Origin: Anaerococcus jeddahensis
GTDB lineage: Bacteria; Bacillota; Clostridia; Tissierellales; Peptoniphilaceae
NCBI RefSeq assembly: GCF_001182725.1
Contig: NZ_CWHU01000003.1
Coordinates: forward strand, 62,001-126,000
Length of the DNA: 64,000 nucleotides
Direction: 5' to 3'
Below are positions 42,721 to 51,720 of the stretch, one piece after another. The notes under the pieces were generated by a model. The model was given only the letters and a program-made list of their open reading frames with translations, made no database searches and was not told the origin of the DNA. Within the stretch, counting starts at the first letter, position 1. Each line of letters starts with the position of its first letter. The position numbers and the translations under genes were made by a program.

Positions 42721-43069
42721 CTTTTAGCTCCTTTAATAATTCACTTGCTTGGTCTGGAGTAATCTCTCCGCTATTGACCATGTTCAAAATATCTATTCTA
42801 GATTCTTGCTTATCTATTTTTCCACCAAGTTTTTTAACAAGCTTGTCAATTTTATTTCTTACAGTCGGGTAAGATATTCCCAAACTTTCACCAACGTCTT
42901 TTATACTTCCACGCTTTTGTAAAAAAAGTTCAATAAATTCCAAATCCTCCGCGTCAAGCCTTTGGAATTTTCCCATTTCAAATTCTCCGCTAACTTCAGT
43001 TAAACATGAATTACATTTATAAGATGTGATGACCAAGTCACCACCACAATTAGGACATTTATTAATCAA
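42713..43069 (-). CDS. DUF2089 zinc-ribbon/HTH protein
   Basis: A 118-aa small regulator-like protein: N-terminal zinc ribbon (CPNCGG ... CNSC), a helix-turn-helix-like middle (FLQKRGSIKDVGESLGISYPTVRNKIDKLVKKLG) and a C-terminal helix pair ILNMVNSGEITPDQASELLKEL that strongly resembles the N-terminus of the next protein. It probably controls the DUF4097 partner. It is first in the two-gene operon. Confidence 0.88.
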   Translation of the reverse strand: MINKCPNCGGDLVITSYKCNSCLTEVSGEFEMGKFQRLDAEDLEFIELFLQKRGSIKDVGESLGISYPTVRNKIDKLVKKLGGKIDKQESRIDILNMVNSGEITPDQASELLKELKDE

Positions 43070-43270
43070 AACCCGCCTCCTTTATAAAATAAGTATACCA
43101 GCTTTTTAATTTTTGTAAAGTTATTTTTTAATATTTTTAATATTTTAATTGTAAATCTTAATTAATTTAATATTTTATTTTAATTAAATGATTTTAAAAA
43201 TTGATTTTGTAAATTTTTCCAATAAAAAAAGACAAAAGAAATTCTTTTGTCAAAATTTATATAATATTTT

Positions 43271-43963
43271 TTAAACCAAGTCTTTTGCCCAGTGGCTTTT
43301 TAGGCTTCTTAGTATCCAGATAATTGTATTTACAACTATAGAAAGATTAAAGGTGAAATTTAATAAAAGTAAAATTTTGTAAATGTCCTCGCTTTTTATA
43401 AATTTAAAGGGATTTAAAAATGATATTAGGGAAAATATTAAAAATACTCCCATCCATTTTATAGAAGTTTTTACATTTTCCTTGTAATCTAGGAAAATAA
43501 AGTGCCTATTTTTGTATCTTTTTATAAAATTATCTCTTTTTTTCTTATAAATTTCCCTTTCTGCCCTTTCATTTTTTATTAATGCGGCATAATAAAAAAT
43601 CATTTCATCATAAGTTGATGAAAATTTTCTTAAATTCATGCATTCTTCTTTGGAATAAACAAGGTCAATTATTCTTTTTGTAATATTTGCCTTTGATTTA
43701 AAGGAAATTCTTTCTTCTCTTAATTTTTTTAAATTTTCAATATTTTTTTCGTTTTGAATTTTTGAAAGAGTTTCATCTTCGTATTTTATGATTTTTTTTC
43801 TAATAATAAAATAAAAGCCTATCAAAATTAAAAATACTAAAATTTGCCCTGCAAATACCAAAATAAAATTGTTCGTACTCAAATTTGCAACAAAAAGCAT
43901 CACAAAACTTGGAAGAACAATTATTAAAAGGGCAAATAATAAAAATTTTACTATGCTTCTCAC
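43271..43963 (-). CDS. Hypothetical membrane protein next to glycolipid glycosyltransferases
   Basis: A 230-aa protein with two N-terminal and two C-terminal transmembrane segments around a charged central cytoplasmic region (about 60-160) with predicted coiled-coil character (ENLKKLREERISFKSKANITKR). I recognise no family. It overlaps the 3' end of the glycosyltransferase gene by four bases, so it is translated in the same operon and may help position the enzymes at the membrane. Confidence 0.7.
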   Translation of the reverse strand: MRSIVKFLLFALLIIVLPSFVMLFVANLSTNNFILVFAGQILVFLILIGFYFIIRKKIIKYEDETLSKIQNEKNIENLKKLREERISFKSKANITKRIIDLVYSKEECMNLRKFSSTYDEMIFYYAALIKNERAEREIYKKKRDNFIKRYKNRHFIFLDYKENVKTSIKWMGVFLIFSLISFLNPFKFIKSEDIYKILLLLNFTFNLSIVVNTIIWILRSLKSHWAKDLV

Positions 43964-44967
43964 TTATCTTCTCCTTTTAAAAGGTCTTGGTAATATTTTT
44001 TGAGAGTTTTACCAACATTTTCTATAGATTTTTCTTGGGCAATTTTGTATCCCTCGTTTTTTAAAGAAGGTAAGCTTTTTTCTAAAATTGCTTTAATTTT
44101 TTGGTGAAATTCCTCAATATCTTTCGCCTTATAAATTTCTTTTCCATCTTTTAAATTTTCATAAATTTCTATATCCCTAATTATTATGTCAGCCTTGGTT
44201 GAAAGGGCCTCAAGTAAAACTATGCCCTCAGTTTCTTCAAAAGTTGGAAATATGTATAAGTCTGAACCAGCATAGGCTTCTCTTAACGCTTCTTGATTAA
44301 CATATCCTGGAAAATGTAAATTTTTTAAATCTGTTTGAACAGCTTTTTTAATTTTTTCTGGCACAAGTGTCAAATTTAATTCTCCAAACCAAACAAATTC
44401 GTATTGGGGAAGTCTTTTTGCAAGGTCTACAAAATCCAAAATCCCTTTTCTTTCAATAAAAAGACCTACAGAAATTATGGATTTTTTATTTTTATCAAGC
44501 CCATATCTTTGGTAAAAATTTTTCCTATCTTCCTTTTTCCCCTTCCAAAAATCAAGATCAATTCCATTAGAAACAACTTTAATTTCTTTTCCAATTTGGT
44601 AGGATTCTAAAATATTTTTAGAATATTCAGTTGGAGTTAGGATTAAATCTCCTTTTTTATAGCAATAAATAAGCCATTTTTTAAAAAGTGGTGCAAGTTG
44701 GTTTGATAAAATAAAAGAATTTTCAAAATCTTCCTTGGTAGAATGACCGTGGTAGACAATTTTTTTCCCTTCTTTTTTTGCCTTAGTCGCAAAGGATGCA
44801 GATTTGGGAAAAACTGTATTAATGTGGCAAATATCATAATCATCATTTGGGTCTAGAGTATAGGAAACCCCAGCAAGATCTAGGGCCTTTTTTTGGTGGT
44901 CAATTGCCTTTCCAACACCAGATTCCTTCACAGTTTCATAATCTTCGTTATAAATAAGAATTTTCAT
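43960..44967 (-). CDS. Glycosyltransferase family 4, probable glycolipid galactosyltransferase
   Basis: A 335-aa GT-B enzyme. The C-terminal nucleotide-sugar domain carries SVGLFIERKGILDFVDL, FPGYVNQEALREAYAGSDLYIFPTFEETEGIVLLEAL with the EX7E motif. Pairing with a second GT4 directly upstream resembles the CpoA/monoglucosyl-diacylglycerol synthase pair of streptococci, where CpoA adds the second sugar. The order and 20-nt overlap support this. Sugar specificity is inferred, not seen. Confidence 0.8.
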   Translation of the reverse strand: MKILIYNEDYETVKESGVGKAIDHQKKALDLAGVSYTLDPNDDYDICHINTVFPKSASFATKAKKEGKKIVYHGHSTKEDFENSFILSNQLAPLFKKWLIYCYKKGDLILTPTEYSKNILESYQIGKEIKVVSNGIDLDFWKGKKEDRKNFYQRYGLDKNKKSIISVGLFIERKGILDFVDLAKRLPQYEFVWFGELNLTLVPEKIKKAVQTDLKNLHFPGYVNQEALREAYAGSDLYIFPTFEETEGIVLLEALSTKADIIIRDIEIYENLKDGKEIYKAKDIEEFHQKIKAILEKSLPSLKNEGYKIAQEKSIENVGKTLKKYYQDLLKGEDK

Positions 44968-46111
44968 TTATCCTGCCTTTTTTTATTTTTATTGCTTCTT
45001 GATAAAGATTTACACATTTTTTTCCAAAAGAATCAATAGAAAAATTCTCAAGAGCATATTCTCTCGCGTTTTTTGAAAGTTCCTCTCTTTTTTTTCTGTC
45101 AGAAAAAATAATTTCTAAATCTTTTTTAAAATCATAAAAATCTTCATATTGATAGCCGTTAAAATCATTAATTATTACATCGTCAAGGCAAGTATCTTTC
45201 CTACAAATCGCCAAAGTCCCATTGCTCATAGCCTCATAATAAGTAAGACCTTGAGTTTCAGACTTGCTTGCAGAAACAAAAGCATCCGCCATCCTGTAAT
45301 AATTATTTACTTCCTCGGGCCTAACCATGCCCGTAAAATAGATTTTTTTGTCAATTTTTTCCCCATAAGATTTTAATTTTTTCAAATAAGGACCACCGCC
45401 AACAAGGATAAATTTGAGTTTTTCCATATCAAGCCTATTGTAAAAATCTATCAATTCCTCAATATTTTTCTCCTCAGCAAGCCTTCCCAAATATAAAATG
45501 ATTTTATCATTCTCATCAAAGCCATAATAATCTCTTAATTTATATTTATCATCAAGTTTTTCCGCCATTTCAATTCCTGTTGGAATTATTTTTATTTTTT
45601 CATCTTCAATATCATAGGATTTTAAAATTTCCATAGTTTTTTTGCTAGGTCCAATAATCATATCAACCCTATCAGCAATTGCCTTAGAAAAAACCGAAAT
45701 TACTTTTTTGCCCACTTTTTTTGATGGAGAAAAATAATGAGTGTAATCTTCATAAATTGTATGATAGGTGTGGATTAGGGGGCAAGATGCTTTTTTTGCA
45801 ATTTTTGTCGCCATCATAAAAGTAGAAAATTCACATTGAGAATGAACAATGTCTGGTTTCCAATTTTTTATTTCCCTAATATATTTATTTCTTAAAGTTG
45901 CGGAAATTCTTGCTTCAGGATAAATTTTTCCAGCACCAAGACTTCCTATATAATAAACATTTCCTTTTTTATAACTTTCAGTAGAATTTGAAAGAGTCAA
46001 AACCCTCACATCAAATCCATTATTTTCAAGATATGATTTTAAATTTAAAATTGATCTTACTACACCATTTACGACAGGATAGTACCAGTCAGATGTAATT
46101 AAAATTTTCAC
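44948..46111 (-). CDS. Glycosyltransferase family 4, probable diacylglycerol glucosyltransferase
   Basis: A 387-aa GT-B enzyme with N-terminal TSDWYYPVVNGVVRSILNLKSYLENNGFDV, acceptor-side HTYHTIYEDYTHYF and C-terminal ILYLGRLAEEKNIEELID and SKSETQGLTYYEAMSNGT (EX7E). This matches processive-type 1,2-diacylglycerol 3-glucosyltransferases that make monoglucosyl-diacylglycerol, a membrane lipid and lipoteichoic acid anchor. It is the first gene of the three-gene operon. Confidence 0.85.
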   Translation of the reverse strand: MKILITSDWYYPVVNGVVRSILNLKSYLENNGFDVRVLTLSNSTESYKKGNVYYIGSLGAGKIYPEARISATLRNKYIREIKNWKPDIVHSQCEFSTFMMATKIAKKASCPLIHTYHTIYEDYTHYFSPSKKVGKKVISVFSKAIADRVDMIIGPSKKTMEILKSYDIEDEKIKIIPTGIEMAEKLDDKYKLRDYYGFDENDKIILYLGRLAEEKNIEELIDFYNRLDMEKLKFILVGGGPYLKKLKSYGEKIDKKIYFTGMVRPEEVNNYYRMADAFVSASKSETQGLTYYEAMSNGTLAICRKDTCLDDVIINDFNGYQYEDFYDFKKDLEIIFSDRKKREELSKNAREYALENFSIDSFGKKCVNLYQEAIKIKKGRINENSYL

Positions 46112-46210
46112 ATAATCACCTCTTTTATTAGCTTAACATTTTTTTATTATAAACATATAAAGTCTATTAATATTGTATGCAAAAAGTAAATATTTTTCAA
46201 TTTATATCAA

Positions 46211-46627
46211 ATGGGGTATATTTTATCTAGATTATTTAAAAGAAAGGGTGATGATTTGGGAAATTTAATAGTTGGTGATGTTCTTTTATTATTCTTTTCA
46301 ATTTATGTAGGAATATTTTTCAAAAAATTTCACACAGACTATCCAAAAATGAAAGTAGGATTTCACATTTGGGAAGTTTGTTACAATAAAGAATGTTGGG
46401 AATACGGAAATAATTTTGCAGGAAATCTTTCAATAATTCTTGGAATAATTTTATTCGGCATAATCTATCCCATAATTTTATATTTCAAAATAAAAAGAAA
46501 TATATGCGTAATCCTTCTAATTCTTTTTACCATCCTTTATTTTATACTTTTGCTTACAATTTTAAGATATCATATGAGAAAAAAATTTAATTTAAAAGAT
46601 GAAAAAGATGATGAAGATAAAAAATAA
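46211..46627 (+). CDS. Hypothetical small membrane protein
   Basis: A 138-aa protein with three hydrophobic segments (about 20-37, 75-95, 100-122) and an acidic/basic C-terminal tail. No family is recognised. The ATG at 46211 has no clear ribosome-binding site; a TTG at 46256 has GAAAGGGTGATGAT upstream and would give a 123-aa protein starting LGNLIVGDVLLLFF, which may be the real start. It is followed by a hairpin with AGCTAT/ATAGCT arms. Confidence 0.5.
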   Translation: MGYILSRLFKRKGDDLGNLIVGDVLLLFFSIYVGIFFKKFHTDYPKMKVGFHIWEVCYNKECWEYGNNFAGNLSIILGIILFGIIYPIILYFKIKRNICVILLILFTILYFILLLTILRYHMRKKFNLKDEKDDEDKK

Positions 46628-46678
46628 AGCTATCTTACTTTTGTAAAATAGCTCAAACTGTCGACAAGCTCAATTTAC

Positions 46679-46796
46679 ACCCATTTCGAGCAGATAAACA
46701 ACCGTTGATTTCGGTTGTTTATCCCGATTTATCGTACGTAGTGAGTCGAGAAATCTCATGAGATCTCTCCACTCCTTTCAGTCGGTCAAGATGGGT
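46679..46796. repeat. 118-bp palindromic repeat (REP-like) with inner hairpin
   Basis: Outer arms ACCCATTTCGAGC / GGTCAAGATGGGT. Inside is a perfect hairpin GATAAACAACCG / CGGTTGTTTATC, then the shared TACGTAGTGAGTCGAGAAATCTCATGAG core seen in the 23848 and 57500 elements. Confidence 0.7.
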
Positions 46797-46810
46797 TATT
46801 TTTTTGCAAT

Positions 46811-47110
46811 GTAGTCAAATCCTCACGCTAAGAATATCATACGGAAAAAATTGATTTGATTTAAAATTTAAAAATTCGTGAAAAATCGCACTCTATAATT
46901 TAAAGCTAGGATTATTTATTAAATAACTTAAATCCCATCAAATTTTAATTCTTCGTTTTATTCCGAGGGATAAATATTAAAATCGTGCCACCGGCACAAC
47001 TTTAATCTATTTATCTGTCATCGCGTTAGCGAGTTTGCGATTTTAGAATTTTGAAATTTATAAATCAACAATTTTTGAAGTCCGATATTCATGCTTGAGG
47101 ATTTGTTTAC
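46811..47110. repeat. Long foldback (imperfect inverted repeat, about 75-80-nt arms)
   Basis: Left arm 46811-46890 and right arm 47036-47110 are imperfectly complementary along their length. Matching blocks include CAAATCCTCA, GAATATC, AAAAATTG, GATTTA, AAAATTC and AAATCGCA in the left arm and their complements in the right. The loop contains further hairpins such as GTGCC/GGCAC. No ORF of note is inside. It occupies most of the gap below sdaAA. Confidence 0.7.
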
Positions 47111-47135
47111 ATTGAGCTTTTTATTTTTAAAAAAT

Positions 47136-48017
47136 TTAATCTTCTTCTTTGTCTATATATTTTCTTTTTAATCTTATAGCTGATGGGCAAGCTGCAACTC
47201 CACCTTCGCCTGTTTCTCTTAGGCTTGCTGGAAGGGCATCTCCAACTTCTTTTAAGGCTTCTACCGCTTCATCAAATGTTACCAAAACTTTTACTCCTGC
47301 AATCGCCATATCAGCTGCAGAAAGTGCGTTTATAACTCCTGATGCATTTCTAATATTGCAAGGAAATTCTACCATTCCTCCGATTGGATCACAAACAAGA
47401 CCCATGATTGATAAAAGCGCAATTGATGCTGCATCTTCCATCACATAAATGTCACATCCTCTTAAATAACAAATTGCCGCTGCACACATGGCTGCTGCAG
47501 ATCCACATTCAGCTTGGCATCCGCCCTCAGCTCCCGCAAAAGTTGCATTGTCGGCAATAATTTGTCCAAATTCTGTTGCAACCAGCATGGCTTTTATTAA
47601 TTCTTCATCAGAATATCCATATTTTTCGCGCATAGCCATTAAACTTGCTGGAACAATTCCTGCAGATCCTGCTGTTGGGCTTGCTACAATTTTTCCCATT
47701 GAAGCATTAACTTCTGATGTTGAAAAAGCCATAGCCATAGCCTTTGTTGGCAAATCTCCCATTATTGTATCTTCTGATAGAAAATAATTATTCATTGATT
47801 TTGCATTTCCACCAGTCATCTTAGTCATTGACATTAATTTTTTATCGAGTGCTTTTTGTGAAGAATCTTTCATAACATCAAGAGATTTTTGTAGTAAGGC
47901 AAAAACTTCTTCTTTTGATTTTTTTGTAAGTTCCATTTCATCTTCAAGAGCTATCTCCCAAACTTCCTTGTTTTCTTCTTTTAATCTATTTTTAATATAT
48001 TCCATTGTTGTTTTCAT
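47136..48017 (-). CDS. sdaAA: L-serine dehydratase, iron-sulfur type, alpha subunit
   Basis: A 293-aa catalytic subunit converting L-serine to pyruvate and ammonia. Cluster-binding cysteines are in GAEGGCQAECGSAAAMCAAAICYLRGC and LVCDPIGGMVEFPC; SPTAGSAGIVPASLMA is the conserved substrate loop. The enzyme is oxygen-sensitive, consistent with an anaerobe. It follows sdaAB with a 3-bp gap. Confidence 0.97.
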   Translation of the reverse strand: MKTTMEYIKNRLKEENKEVWEIALEDEMELTKKSKEEVFALLQKSLDVMKDSSQKALDKKLMSMTKMTGGNAKSMNNYFLSEDTIMGDLPTKAMAMAFSTSEVNASMGKIVASPTAGSAGIVPASLMAMREKYGYSDEELIKAMLVATEFGQIIADNATFAGAEGGCQAECGSAAAMCAAAICYLRGCDIYVMEDAASIALLSIMGLVCDPIGGMVEFPCNIRNASGVINALSAADMAIAGVKVLVTFDEAVEALKEVGDALPASLRETGEGGVAACPSAIRLKRKYIDKEED

Positions 48018-48020
48018 AAA

Positions 48021-48677
48021 TTACCCCAAATATTTAATAAAGTCAAAATTCTTGCCAGCTTCAATTTCCTTGTAAATTTCTTCTTCCAAATCTTGATCTA
48101 ATTCTACAATTAGCATGATTGTGTTTCCCTTGTTTATAGTTTTCATATTTTTAATATTATAATTGTGGTCAAACAAAACATTTGAAATGAAAGCTATCAT
48201 TCCTTTTTGTTCAGGATAGGTGCAAATAATTGTAGGATTTTTTCCGTTATATTCTACGTCATTATCCATTATTTGATTTATCATAATATTTCCACCACCA
48301 ATTGATGAGCCTCTCAAATTAAAATCGTGGCCGTCTGGATAGTGAAGAACAATTTTTACTGTGTTTGGATGAACATCTCCCAAATCTTGTGGAATAAAAT
48401 TATAAGTTATTACAGCTTTATCTGCCAATTCAAAAGAATTTCTTAATCTTTCATCTTCTGGACCAAAACCCAAAATTCCTCCAACCAAAGCCCTATCTGT
48501 TCCGTGGCCTTGATAAGTTTTTTCAAATGATCCGTGTAAATAAAAATCTACTTTTGTAAATCCTTCTCCGCCCAAATCTCTTGCAATTTTTGCAATTCTG
48601 TTCGCTCCTGCAGTGTGGGATGATGATGGGCCTATCATTACAGGTCCAATAATATCAAATACTGATAAATTTGCCAT
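48021..48677 (-). CDS. sdaAB: L-serine dehydratase, iron-sulfur type, beta subunit
   Basis: A 218-aa partner subunit with the N-terminal FDIIGPVMIGPSSSHTAGANRIAK motif and a C-terminal ACT-like domain (NPTIICTYPEQKGMIAFISNVLFDHNYNIKNM) for effector binding. Its start overlaps the stop of the upstream HAD gene (TAATG), so HAD-sdaAB-sdaAA form an operon. Confidence 0.96.
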   Translation of the reverse strand: MANLSVFDIIGPVMIGPSSSHTAGANRIAKIARDLGGEGFTKVDFYLHGSFEKTYQGHGTDRALVGGILGFGPEDERLRNSFELADKAVITYNFIPQDLGDVHPNTVKIVLHYPDGHDFNLRGSSIGGGNIMINQIMDNDVEYNGKNPTIICTYPEQKGMIAFISNVLFDHNYNIKNMKTINKGNTIMLIVELDQDLEEEIYKEIEAGKNFDFIKYLG

Positions 48678-49324
48678 TATACTCTCCTTATTTTTGAAAT
48701 TTCTTTTGGACTATCTATTATAAGATCTGGCTTTAAATTTTCAAGAATTTTTCTTTCCCTAAAACCCCAAGCACATCCTACAGTAAATACTCCAGCATTT
48801 TTACCGCACTTCATGTCGACTTCGCTATCTCCAAAATAAAAAATATCTGAATAGTCGACTCCAAATCTTTCTTTTATAATATACATACCCTCAGGTGAAG
48901 GCTTTCTTTTCACATCTTCCCTGTATCCTAAAATAAAATCAAAATAGCCTTCTCCAAAAATCTCCCCTATAACTTTTTTGCAAGTAGAATCTGGCTTGTT
49001 TGAATAGGCAACCAAAATTTCGCCTCTTTTTTTAATTTTTTCTAGCTCTTCTACTATTCCATCATAGGGCCTTGTAAGATAAGTTGGATTGTCGTCATAT
49101 CTTTTGTTATAAGAATTTAAAATTTCTTCTCTTTTTCGAGATTTTTCAAATCCAATATAATCAAGAGTTTTTTCAATCAAAACTTTTGGGCCGTTTCCTA
49201 CAAATTCCCTGATTTTTTCTGTGGGAACTTGGCTAAGACCAAATTTTTTTAAAGTTTGGTTTATATTAAATGATATGGAATCAATTGTATATAAAAGCGT
49301 TCCATCTATGTCAAAAATATACAT
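48677..49324 (-). CDS. HAD-family phosphatase (phosphoglycolate phosphatase-like)
   Basis: A 215-aa subfamily IA HAD hydrolase: DIDGTLLYT (D4, D6), helical cap, SNKPD motif II, KRKPSPEGM motif III lysine and GDSEVDMKCGKNAG motif IV. Such enzymes remove phosphate from phosphoglycolate or related metabolites. It is first in an operon with serine dehydratase, which may mean it acts on a serine-pathway phosphate, though this is speculative. Confidence 0.88.
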   Translation of the reverse strand: MYIFDIDGTLLYTIDSISFNINQTLKKFGLSQVPTEKIREFVGNGPKVLIEKTLDYIGFEKSRKREEILNSYNKRYDDNPTYLTRPYDGIVEELEKIKKRGEILVAYSNKPDSTCKKVIGEIFGEGYFDFILGYREDVKRKPSPEGMYIIKERFGVDYSDIFYFGDSEVDMKCGKNAGVFTVGCAWGFRERKILENLKPDLIIDSPKEISKIRRV

Positions 49325-49435
49325 TTATATTCTCCTTTTCCTAGCTTTTTTAAAGCATTATTACTATACCTCTTATAAGTGGTATAATAAAAACAATATT
49401 GAAGCGAAAAAAATGAAAAATTTGAGGAAGGAAAT

Positions 49436-50878
49436 ATGAAAACAAGAAGAAATTTATCCATGCTCAGTGATTTTTATGAATTCACCATGGCTTATGGATA
49501 TTTTGAAAGTGGAATGAAAGATACGATTGCAGTTTTTGATGCGTTTTATAGAAAAAATCCTGATGAGGGAGGATTTTCAATTTTTTCTGGCTTAGATGAT
49601 ATTATTGATTATGTAGAAAATATTCATTTTGACGAGGAAGATATTGAATATTTTAGAAAAAACACAAGATTTTCAGAAGAATTTTTAACTTATTTGAAAA
49701 ATTTTAAATTTAGCGGAGATATTTGGGCTTTTCCAGAAGGATCTGCAATGTTTCCATCTGAACCAATTGTAACTGTAAGAGCTCCAATAATTGAAGCGCA
49801 AATTTTGGAAACTTATTTGCTTTTATCTTTAAATTATGGATCTTTGGTTGCTACAAAAACAAATAGGATTGTAAGAGCTGCAAAGGGAAGAACTGTAATG
49901 GAATTTGGGGCAAGACGCGCCCAAGGACCTGACGCTTCTGTAAAAGGAGCAAGATCTGCCTTTATAGCTGGAGCTCCAATCACATCAAATACTCTTTCAA
50001 GTCAAATGTATGATTATCCTGCTGGAGGAACTATGGCACATTCCTGGGTTCAATCATTTGATTCAGAATATGAGGCATTTTTGGCTTACGCAAAATTATA
50101 TCCAGATAACTGCATTTTATTAATTGACACCTACGATGTTTTAAAACAAGGTTTGCCAAATGCTATGAAAGTTTTCAAAGAAGTTTTGGATCCTTTGGGA
50201 ATTTCTGGAGGAGTTAGGATAGATTCAGGAGATATTGCCTACCTAACAAAAGAAACCAGAAAAATTTTGGATGAAAATGGCTACAAGGATGCAAAAATTG
50301 TCGCAAGCAATTCTCTTGATGAATACAAAATAGAATCCCTTCTCCAACAAGGTGCAGAAATTGATTCATTTGGAATCGGAGAAAGACTAATCACTGCAAA
50401 ATCTGATCCTGTTTTTGGTGGAGTTTATAAACTCGTTCAAGTTGAGGATGAAAAAGGCAAAACTGCAAAAATAAAAGTATCAGAAAATGTAGAAAAAATT
50501 ACAACACCAGGTCTAAAAGAAGTTTACAGATTATACGACAAAAAAACCGGCAAGGCTGAAGCTGATTATATAACTTTAAAAGAAGAAGTTGTTGATGAAA
50601 ATAAACCGCTTGTAATTTTTGATCCACACTTTACATGGAAGATGAAAAGAATGGAAAATTATGAACTTCGTAAAATGCAAGTTCCAATCTTTAAAAATGG
50701 AAAAAAAGTTTACAAGTCACCAAAAATCGAAGAAATAAACGAATATTGCAAATCCGAAGTGAAATCTTTGTGGGATGAGGTAAAAAGATTTGACCAACCT
50801 CACAATTATTACGTCGATCTTTCTCACGATTTGTGGAATTTAAAACAAAACCTAATAATGAAGGCTATGAGCAAATAA
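49436..50878 (+). CDS. pncB: Nicotinate phosphoribosyltransferase
   Basis: A 480-aa NAD-salvage enzyme joining nicotinate and PRPP. The N-terminal SMLSDFYEFTMAYGYFE, EFGARRAQGPDASVKGARSAFIAG, MAHSWVQSF and GVRIDSGDIAYLTKETRKILDENG motifs fit the larger Firmicute PncB form. AGGAAGGAAAT precedes the ATG. Its stop overlaps the start of the SDR gene. Confidence 0.96.
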   Translation: MKTRRNLSMLSDFYEFTMAYGYFESGMKDTIAVFDAFYRKNPDEGGFSIFSGLDDIIDYVENIHFDEEDIEYFRKNTRFSEEFLTYLKNFKFSGDIWAFPEGSAMFPSEPIVTVRAPIIEAQILETYLLLSLNYGSLVATKTNRIVRAAKGRTVMEFGARRAQGPDASVKGARSAFIAGAPITSNTLSSQMYDYPAGGTMAHSWVQSFDSEYEAFLAYAKLYPDNCILLIDTYDVLKQGLPNAMKVFKEVLDPLGISGGVRIDSGDIAYLTKETRKILDENGYKDAKIVASNSLDEYKIESLLQQGAEIDSFGIGERLITAKSDPVFGGVYKLVQVEDEKGKTAKIKVSENVEKITTPGLKEVYRLYDKKTGKAEADYITLKEEVVDENKPLVIFDPHFTWKMKRMENYELRKMQVPIFKNGKKVYKSPKIEEINEYCKSEVKSLWDEVKRFDQPHNYYVDLSHDLWNLKQNLIMKAMSK

Positions 50879-51621
50879 TGATAGCCATAATTACAGGAGC
50901 AAGTTCAGGCATAGGCTATGAATTTGCAAGGCAAATTGACAAAAAAAATTATGAAGAAATTTGGATAATCGGAAGAAGGGCCGAAAAACTTCAAAATTTA
51001 TCAGAAAAATTACAAACAAGGGCAAGAATATTTGCCCTTGATTTGTGTGAGGAAAAATCTTTTGAAATTTTAAAAAAAGAATTAGAAAATTCAAATAAAA
51101 AAATTGGACTTTTGATAAATTCTGCCGGTATGGGAGAAAATGATTATTTTAAAAATACAAAGTTAGAAAATGATATGAAAACTTTGGACTTAAATATAAA
51201 AGCCCTAACAGCAATGACAAAAATTTCCCTAGATTTTTTCAAAAGAGACGGAATAATTTTAAACATTTCCTCATCTGCAGCCTTTATTCCACAAGGAAAA
51301 TTTGCCCTTTATGCTGCAAGTAAGTCCTATGTTTTGTCTTTTTCAAGGGCTATAAGACGCGAGTTTAAAGATATAAAAATTTCAGTTTTGTGTCCAAACA
51401 GGGTCCAAACAGAATTTTTAAAAAAATCAAACAATAATTCATCTGGAATAAAAAATTTGGGAAATGAAAATCTAGAAAAAATGGTAGAAAAAACTATAAA
51501 AAAAATGGGCAAAAAAGACCTAATAACCACCCACCCAAGCGCAAAAATTTTATTAATAATTTCAAAAATCCTACCCCATTCTTTTATCTTGTGGATTGAG
51601 GGATTTTTGGGGATCTATTAG
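50878..51621 (+). CDS. Short-chain dehydrogenase/reductase
   Basis: A 247-aa NAD(P)-dependent oxidoreductase. Cofactor motif TGASSGIGYEFA (TGxxxGIG), NSAG, catalytic ISSSAAF serine and YAASKSYVLSF (YxxxK), then CPNRVQTEF. The start at 50878 overlaps the pncB stop as TAATG, indicating coupling; an in-frame extension into pncB is not used. Similar DltE-like SDRs are common and their substrates unassigned. A hydrophobic C-terminal segment may be membrane-associated. Confidence 0.9.
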   Translation: MIAIITGASSGIGYEFARQIDKKNYEEIWIIGRRAEKLQNLSEKLQTRARIFALDLCEEKSFEILKKELENSNKKIGLLINSAGMGENDYFKNTKLENDMKTLDLNIKALTAMTKISLDFFKRDGIILNISSSAAFIPQGKFALYAASKSYVLSFSRAIRREFKDIKISVLCPNRVQTEFLKKSNNNSSGIKNLGNENLEKMVEKTIKKMGKKDLITTHPSAKILLIISKILPHSFILWIEGFLGIY

Positions 51622-51644
51622 TTATAAAAATTTTATAGCTTAAA

Positions 51645-51683
51645 AAATAATGAGCGAAGAAAATAATCTTCGCTCATTTTTAA
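51645..51683. terminator. Bidirectional terminator between the SDR gene and rbsB
   Basis: Perfect 10-bp stem TGAGCGAAGA / TCTTCGCTCA (51651-51660, 51667-51676) with an A-run before and a T-run after; it serves both converging units. Confidence 0.93.
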
Positions 51684-51720
51684 TATTTTTTTAATTTTAG
51701 GATCTTATTGCTTTATTTTT

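Noticed and set aside
50833-50877. N-terminal extension of the SDR protein into pncB
   Set aside because: The extension is not SDR-like; the coupled ATG at 50878 gives the normal TGASSGIG start.
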